Shown: piece by piece, positions 57,017-64,000 of the stretch
Numbering within the stretch: the first letter of the stretch is position 1
How the letters are laid out: each line of letters opens with the position of its first letter
From: Isoetes taiwanensis
Taxonomy: Eukaryota > Streptophyta > Lycopodiopsida > Isoetales > Isoetaceae
Reading direction: 5' to 3'
DNA length: 64,000 nt
NCBI GenBank assembly: GCA_021234155.1
Contig: JAJEKV010000084.1
Location: 2,921,702-2,985,701 of the forward strand
The notes under the pieces: model-generated
Seen by the model: the letters and a program-made list of their open reading frames with translations, nothing else
Databases searched by the model: none
Told to the model about the DNA's origin: nothing
Translations under genes and position numbers: made by a program

Positions 57017-57139
57017 TTCGAGAGGTCCGCAGGTTATTTGAGAGATGGACACAACACAAGCTATGGAATTGGGTAGAGAGCATGTCAACCGCATGGCCAA
57101 TGAAATGGGTGTGATACCTGATCAAGTATCTGAAACACA

Positions 57140-60100
57140 ATCAGAATAATGAATGTTGTATATTACTTCCTTCAATGGAAATTTTGGTTTCAGGAATATG
57201 TATTACCATATCTTTTTGTCTTTAACCATAGCTTTTACCATATGTTTAATGCTAAAAATAATCGCGACCGCGATCCTCTGTAGCAATTATATGGCTTTAA
57301 ATACTGAATTTTTTGTGATATGCTTGCTCCTCGGTACCTTATTTTAACACAATGCTCTCATATGGTCTTAATAAAAGGCTCATTATTTTGTCTCCTTTCA
57401 GCTGCGAAACATCGCGTTCGCGATTCTTGCGATAAGTTTGTGCATTCCCTCCTACTACCTTCTACTGGCGATGGACCTTTGCATGAGCTGTAAAAATTAT
57501 ATTTCCGCAGAACACTGAATCATTTGCAGAATTTGTGCAAAAAAACGCCAACTTTTACTCAGTTGGTAGCAGTTTTTGCACTGTATGGCTACCCGCTAAC
57601 CTATTTCATGCTAAACGAGAATTCCAAATTTCTCTAATTAATGAAATCATGCTTAACTGTGCCCAATGCTTATTCGATTCTGATTTTAAACTGTTCTTAT
57701 TCTGCAGTGTCCCTTTTCACTGCAGATCAAACATTCTTTTGTCAAATTAGCACAGAAGTATATGAGGAGGATAATTAAAGGGTTAGATTGTATTGGCACA
57801 ATTTCGCTAAAACCAATGAGAGAGTTTTTACTTCTGCAAGGAGTGCGATTTGCATTTCATGTGCATCATGTAATATCTGAATACTTTATAATTTTGATTA
57901 GGTTGGTTTCAATTTGGGTGCCTGCATATTTGCAGTTTGCCGGTGGCTATGATCATTTCGGAGTATGCACACCTTTGAGGAGCTTCAGAGAAGCGCATGT
58001 AATTGCTAAAGCCTGCATAAATTTTTTATGCTTGCAAAATAAAGGAAATGTACACAAGCCATTGCTGCAGTTGGGTGTGGAGTGTATTGGCAGCAAACGA
58101 ACCCTTTCAATGCCAATCTGCCTTTCCCTGAATTGGAACACACGAATCAACAAGCAAAAACTACAGTGATTCATGCAGCGAAAACAATTTAGCAATTTAG
58201 GTCATCATTTATTCTTTACCATTTTGTGCAAGCAGAAATTAGAAGAAACGTGATGGCTCAGCCACATCTAGATAAGGTAGTGTTTTCTGAACTTTTATGA
58301 TTCTGGAGTATAATTTGGGGTGCTGGTCAGTTTAGACGCTGCGTCATGAGTCTGTTGATGAGCTTTTTTTTGTGCAAAAGCTTTCATTTATTCATTTGCA
58401 GATGCCTGTAGATAAAAAAAAATGCCTCCAATCAGAGCTAAATCTTGATCTGAGACAGACCCTTCTCATAGGAAATAAGTGAAGATTCAATGTATAATTT
58501 AGCTGGAATCTTGCTTCTTCAATCTTTCAACTCTGATACAAAATCTCCAGGCTTAATTGGCTTGCTTCACCAACATATAGACTATGATTTGTGCAAGATA
58601 AAGCTTTCGTTAAATAGGGCTTCTCTCATAATTTTTGTACTGTTATCAATCTGGTACCATGATTTTTAGAGCCATGATTGCAGTGAAGCAGTATTGAAAT
58701 GTACAATTGTGAAATACGTCACGGCATGGCAAGGGATGTGTAGCCTATGTGCATTGAGTTAAGTATTTGTTAGTAATAGGATCTTTCTATTTTATTTCAG
58801 CCCTTATCTTGATATTATGATGTTATAGTTATTGGATTGGATCTAGCCCTAAATCAGAAGGCTGAAATCCCTCGAATAATTTTGATGGCTGACATCTTTA
58901 GAATAATTGCACAAGGCCCTTATCGAAATTAGGGTTCTTCTTTAACTCATACTTCTCCCGGCTCGATGTCAGCGGGAAGACGATAGGGACGCCAGTTTGC
59001 CAGCATCCAGGTACAATGCCATTGTCTATTGTAACATCAGTGTTGCTTGAAGCTTGACTTCTTTGTTAAATAAGTTAATGACTCCTCTGTAGAAATAGTG
59101 AAATTCGTATAGTCGCTCAGAGATGGCGATTGCCTTCTACAATAACAATAACAATAACAATATACGACTTTCCATGTTTGCAGAGAGGTTAATTTCTGAG
59201 GATTTGTGAACCATTATGGATCATTGCTGAATAGGATATGGAATAAAATTTTATGCAGGCATGTAGGAACTAAGGTCTGGCAGAATCCTCCTGTGATCAT
59301 ATCCATATGGACTCTAGACTCTTCCTCCACAGGCTTTCGCCAATTTTTATCTCTTTTTGCAGCTTGCTCATAAGCTGTTGAATCTGCATGGTCCAAAGCC
59401 TTTGCCATGAGTGCCCAATATGTGCAAATCTTCTCGAATTGTCTCTGTTCAAGTGCAGGAAAGGATGAAGAAAAGGTGGATTGAAATAGATCTGGCATGT
59501 ATATCATAATAATTTGGACATTTATATCATTGTCAGAAACAGAAGCATGTTCTTGCAGTTCTCCAACTCTGTTACCTAATATGATACCTGTTACCTGATA
59601 TGATACTTTAACTGATTGATACTCTGTTGCCCACTACTTTGATGCTCTGTTAAACTTGCTGCTACTGTAGAGTTAAAGATATTTTCAAACAAGTCTCCAT
59701 TAAATTCTAATAACTGGCATGGTCTGTGCTAACATGCATATCCACGTACCCATAGGCTATTTATGTTATAGCCAATAAATATGCATTTAATATCTTACTC
59801 ATCTATGCCTCATGAGCTGATGTTTGAATCACCCGGCACTCATATCTTTGGAAGTGGTGGGATATTGTTGCCCTTACAACTCTGGTATTGTCAAATATGG
59901 CTGGTATACAAATTCGAAGATCTTCAATAACATCCATAATTAGGACAACACATCACGACAAAGGCAGTATACAAATTATGAAAGCCCATGTTCTGACTAT
60001 ATTGCCTATCATGTTCTGCATATATTGCCTGTGCTGCACATTTTTAACTTTTTGACTCATCTTATAAACAAGATGTCCATGTTTGACAAGTTCATTTGAA

Positions 60101-60867
60101 CTATTTTCAAATATTGTAGATATCCTATTGAAAAGATTTATGCCCTATTGAAAAGATTTATGCTCGAGACGTACATACTCTTACAACAAATATATCTCTA
60201 GTTGCAGCCACAACTATTATTTCTTTATCTTAGTCGATTAAATTTGCGAAACTGTATAATTCAAAATTGGTTCAAGCATCAATGTCTCTCCAACCATCTG
60301 CCCTAGATCCGACTTGCACAATAGCCTAAGAACTATAACCTCATCATCTTCCAGAAACTCTTCATTTATTATGGCATGAACCACTAGCAACCTGTATATG
60401 AACCTTCCATTCTCCCCCTAATGCCATTTTCTTCATTCCAGGCTCTCTTCACATCTCAATTTCATTTATGGACCCTTTCATCATGTAATGGTTTTGTAAG
60501 TTCTTTTGTTATCAAATAACACATTTGAATGTACAAAATGATTATGCAATTTTCACACGCTTTTTTATTGACATAATATTGTATTTTTCGTTATCGCTAT
60601 ACATACAGCTAGAATTCACAATAGTGGACCTAGACTTTTAATTCTTTAACTTAAATTAATGAACGGATAATGAGCATCATTCACTATGTCTAAAGTGTGT
60701 TAAATTCATGTGTTATTGGCATTATATATATTGTTATTATTTTGTAAGAGATTAAAGACTGGAGCAGAAGGAAAGAGCTTAGAACACACTAAGTTTTAAT
60801 ACTGAGCTAGGACCAATCCCTTAGGATGTCTCATCCTTCTCTTGAACATCATTTACATACTCCTAAC
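57140..60867. other. Mostly non-coding; a few exon-like patches
   Basis: Palindromes ATCGCGACCGCGAT (57261) and ATCGCGTTCGCGAT (57411) lie here. MAQPHLDK at 58253 ends at a GTAGTG donor, and SRLDVSGKTIGTPVCQHP near 58950-59010 precedes a GTACAA donor. A minus frame at 59214-59507 reads STAYEQAAKRDKNWRKPVEE, which vaguely recalls copia reverse-transcriptase starts, but I do not call it. A small ACAATA microsatellite lies at 59140-59162. Confidence 0.4.
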
Positions 60868-60899
60868 TTATGCCCAGCAACGCTGGGCACCGTTACTAG
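60868..60899 (+). mobile_element. Helitron 3' terminus (plus orientation)
   Basis: AACTTATGCCCAGCAACGCT then GGGCACCGTTACTAG and host T. TGCCCAGC/GCTGGGCA forms a strong hairpin about 8 bases before CTAG, matching the Helitron 3' signature. The same terminus occurs inverted at 39584-39620. The element extends to the left; the 5' TC end is not located. Confidence 0.8.
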
Positions 60900-61930
60900 T
60901 ATTCTCTATGGTTTGATTAGGTTTGAATATTTCATATTGTTTATTGAAACTTATCTAAATAGAGACCAGATCCTTCTTTTATGGGCACATACCTATAGAT
61001 GATACAGTAGTACATGGCAATGGCAAACACGAATGCTGTCATATGCACAAAAATCCAACTAATTGAATAGGCTTCCTTCTATTCTGTCAATCAAAGCAGC
61101 TGACTCAACATGGAATTTGGAACATAAAGCAATGAGTGTCTGTGCTGATATAGCTGCCCCCTTCCTCTTGTAAGTGCAAACTGGTCAAGAATGTCTTCGT
61201 GGTTTCAAAAGATCATTGCTCAAATGATGAAGAACCAGTTTTAAAGCCTTGATAATTTTTCTGATTTGTCGGGTATACATTGCAAAATCCCAATTCTGGT
61301 GCATTAACCTAATCTATGTGGAGCCTTACAGTTCCAGCATTGTGACACATTCTGTCCTTATTGCATATAAAAAGAAAATTCAATTCAATAAGAAAAAAGT
61401 AGTTACTTGCTTCATTTCGATTTCACTACTGATTCAAATAATTTTGTAACTAATGTTTCTGGTAAGTTTTGTTCAATGTCATTGCCTACTTGTCCTAAGA
61501 AGAAACACTTTCTCCTCTTTGACTTTGTTCTTTCTTAAGGTTTGGAATTGCTCATCCCAGTCCACAGACGAAAGGCATATGGTCAGGCTGTTCTATTCTG
61601 TAAAGGAACCACTAGTCCTTTTCCAGACAATTTGCATTTGCAGCAAAATTTTCAGACATCCCAATAGTTCCTCCATATTCTATACTTGTACAGCTATAGA
61701 GGCATGGTCCTTGATAAGCTTTGTCTGATGATATCATGGTCATTGGGTTAAGTCCTTCAGTCTGGCCTTTGAAAAATTAGCGCAGTCATGCTAGATAAAT
61801 AGCATAAAGAATCAACATATTTTGAGTCCAGTCTGAGTATGTGCAACAAAGGCAGACCTAGAGCCATATGTACAGAGACACAAGAATTATTAAGACTTGT
61901 TCACTTCTTGCCAACTGATGAGACTGCCCA
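60900..61930. other. Non-coding; no gene recognised
   Basis: Frames at 61249-61449 and 61453-61728 lack recognised motifs and have introns-like composition. Confidence 0.4.
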
Positions 61931-62290
61931 TCAGGCACTAGTAGGACCTCTTATAACTTGACTATTACTAGGCCAGATCTTACTCTTGCTGTAGGTCGCG
62001 TGAGTGCCCCAACATAGATGCGTAGGAATGCAGCAAAGATAAATACAGATGCATCGGTCGGCAAAGGTGCTGCGTTGATAGATATGAAAGGTGATAAAAT
62101 TTTGACCTGTTAATTCCAACAATGCCATATCATCTAGTTTGATACCATGCATACGAGCGAATTGGCGCCATCCAATACCGAGACCTTTGTATGTAGAAGT
62201 AGATAACGACCGAATCCATTTGTTCTTGCCACAAAAAACTGTTATGTTCACCATGCTGCCATGTTGTGCAAAAATATAGGCTGAAAACCT
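61931..62290 (-). pseudogene. B3-type DNA-binding domain fragment (second)
   Basis: The minus frame reads VNITVFCGKNKWIRSLSTST, then GIGWRQFARMHGIKLDDMAL and LELTGQNFITFHIYQR. W-x-V-like strand, GW-x-x-F-x-x-x-x-x-I-x-x-D and a closing F-x-F-x-I strand fit a REM-type B3 domain in which the usual GD is DD. The N-terminal third of the domain is in another frame or lost. An adjacent minus frame (62248-62556) is open and may be linker sequence. It could be a degenerate exon of a real gene. Confidence 0.55.
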
Positions 62291-62559
62291 CTTTGCATAT
62301 ATACAACTAATGGTTTTCTATATGTAGTTTTGCATAGATTGAAAGTGAAGCTTTCAAAATCAGATTTTGTTACGAATTTGGGCGATTGGAGCTGATCTTT
62401 CAGCACCAGGGGTGGCCTGGAGTTGGAATTCTTCTGAGTTACCATACTTGTCAATTTGGTAAGTATTTCAAGAGATTTTGAAATTTCTGTATAGGTGTGC
62501 CTAGACTTTTCAGGAAATTTTGGATCTGAAAATTCATCTAAGCAATGGTAATTCACATG

Positions 62560-63480
62560 TTAAGGATGTAGCATGTGGCTTAGTGTCTTTATCTCATTCC
62601 GAGTCATATTATGCAGGGCCAGTTTTAGAAATCCTTAAGCTGGTTTTGAGATACCTCTTGTTCTTTGTCTTATGTCAGAAATGTAGTTGGTTTATTTTTT
62701 TTCTCAAGTTCGCTTTATCCAGTTCTAAGCCCATGCTATTGGCGACGAATCTTAGCCTGATACTTGATGAAAGTAAAAGTTTGTACATAGCCCGAACCTT
62801 CTTTTTTGTAATTTACTTTCCTCCTTATCATCTGGATCTTCGATATTGGCAGTTAAATATTTATCTGACAGAATATGGCCTGCGCTTTTGATTTCTATGG
62901 CTGTTAAAAAATGTGCGGCTCACATTTCCTATTTCTTTGCATAACCTGAGACTTCTCTCTTAATAATCCATGGCCCAGTTCATTTGAATACGAGTTAAAT
63001 CCAGCAAGACACAAATGCTCTTAAAAGTGCATGATTGTGCAAGAGGATGCTGAACACAAAACAATATGGCTTCTGACACCATCGGCCATTCTTAGTCATT
63101 TCAATTTAAGTACTGTTATGTATCACACATTGTAAGGGTTGTGATTCCTTCGGGGAGAGCGGGTGCAGATTGCTCCATTGTAATTACAGACCTGTTGTGA
63201 CTAATTGTACTCCCAGTGGGATTCCACATTTGAAGCGAGTGCATCCCACAATTAGATCTGATTCGAGTCCAATCTTGGCAACCATTGTATGGAGAAACTG
63301 GCCCATAATAATGTCTTTTATGTTAGCACAAGGCCCTGAATGCACTCAAGAATGCGATTTCATTTACATCTATGCGTTCTTTTTGCATCTGCTTAAAGCA
63401 ATCCAGCAATAACAACAGAAGCCCCTTTCATGCTCTGCACGTTGTGCCATCATCACATTTCATGAAAAAATATCTTGTTC
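62560..63480. other. Unassigned; no gene recognised
   Basis: The plus frame 62520-62891 is open for 123 codons, hydrophobic and starts from a non-ATG codon; it matches nothing I know. The rest is AT-rich. Confidence 0.35.
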
Positions 63481-63725
63481 AGGCTGCCAACATGCTTTCA
63501 TGATACTAACAAAAGTAATTTCATTTGTACATATTTCGTTTTCTCCATATTTTCAAACTATTGTAGAGCCAGGCTGCCAACATGCTCTCATGACACTAAC
63601 AAATGTAATTTCATTTGTACATATTCCCTTTTCTTCATATTTTAAAACCATTGTAAAGCCAGGCTCCAACATGCTTTCATGACACTAACAAATATAATCA
63701 TTTGTATATATTCCCTTTTCTCCGA
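63481..63725. repeat. Three-copy 90-bp tandem repeat
   Basis: AGGCTGCCAACATGCTTTCA starts units at about 63481, 63571 and 63661. Each continues with ACTAACAAA, TTTCATTTGTACATAT and CCATATTTT-type blocks. The third is shortened. Confidence 0.88.
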
Positions 63726-63877
63726 TTACCCTTGCCTTCTCTACATCCACCTCCACCTCCACTTGCACTTCTACCTGCACCTACAGCTCCAGATCCACAC
63801 GAGTCTATTATAGGTATAAATTTCAACCTAGTTTCTTCTATAAATAGGCTATATACATATTTTCCTATATGTTGCAG

Positions 63878-63942
63878 GGCGTGGGCATGGACGTGGGGGA
63901 CGTGGTGGGGGTACATCACCTATAGACTTTGAAAAAGTGCAG
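63878..63942 (+). CDS. Candidate exon encoding an RGG-box segment
   Basis: A GTTGCAG acceptor leads into a 65-nt exon reading RGHGRGGRGGGTSPIDFEKV then Q, followed by a GTAAAT donor. Arg-Gly-Gly clusters bind RNA and are common in RNA-processing proteins. The rest of the gene lies upstream in unrecognised sequence or beyond the right edge. Clean splice sites and a phase that keeps RGG codons make this one of the more credible exons here, but one exon does not name the gene. Confidence 0.5.
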
Positions 63943-64000
63943 GTAAATATTTTTCACACTTCCATAATAATTTGTGGTTCAATAATTTTCTTTCTTCATT

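Noticed and set aside
59214-59507. Copia reverse-transcriptase start (STAYEQAAKRDKNWRKPVEE)
   Set aside because: Only a faint pattern resemblance; none of the diagnostic downstream motifs is present.
1-64000. CRISPR arrays, bacterial operons or ribosomal RNA genes
   Set aside because: The repeats seen are tandem or inverted without regular unique spacers, and gene fragments are intron-bearing and eukaryotic; no rRNA sequence recognised.

Overview
The window looks like repeat-rich, gene-poor nuclear DNA of a land plant with a large genome. It is AT-rich, has plant-type TATA boxes and GT-AG introns, and carries fragments of plant genes: an LRR-malectin receptor kinase, B3 domains, an ABC1-like kinase and a PPR-like piece. 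It is dense in decayed transposons. A seed-free plant such as a fern is my guess from overall texture, but nothing here proves it. Almost no intact gene was found; most recognised coding sequence is in broken fragments.

Layout. 0-9.4 kb: no recognised gene; it holds a short palindrome, a four-copy 56-60 bp tandem repeat, a 146-bp-arm inverted repeat and a LINE 3' tail. 9.4-13.8 kb: a nested repeat complex with inverted and direct duplications around a gag remnant, a non-autonomous CACTA element with 3-bp target duplication, and a MITE. 14.3-15.2 kb: an intact minus-strand ORF for a predicted secreted or membrane-anchored Cys-rich protein built from near-identical 201-bp units. 15.8-19.1 kb: three unrelated gene fragments side by side (TRM5-like, ABC1K-like, LRR-malectin-kinase). 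20.7-22.3 kb: a pyrimidine-rich leader followed by short ATCGC palindromes. 24.6-27.8 kb and 44.85-46.64 kb: two copies of a duplicated segment carrying an aspartate aminotransferase pseudogene; only the first copy has a 1007-bp inverted-repeat transposon, so the second serves as the empty site. 28-30.7 kb: RPA1/MEIOB-type OB-fold fragments on both strands. 31.5-37.9 kb: a GC-richer island with a dead LINE. 39.6 and 60.9 kb: two 3' ends of one Helitron family. 42.5-43.8 kb: PPR-like and B3 fragments. 47.2-48.5 kb: two tandem copies of a very small gene. 48.6-57.1 kb: a decayed minus-strand gene of the LQLDN...VGHTHDDID family (DUF7869-like, transposase-like) lies head-to-head with a decayed plus-strand locus that includes a ParB-like segment. 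57-64 kb: mostly unassigned, with another B3 fragment, a 90-bp tandem repeat and an RGG-type exon at the right edge.

How it fits together: the retained introns in the host-gene fragments point to DNA-level capture and duplication, and Helitron ends of one family lie in the same window. The most interesting candidate system is the divergent 48.6-57.1 kb pair, which may be one autonomous element. The repeat-built Cys-rich ORF comes second, and the ATCGCG palindromes scattered in non-coding stretches third.
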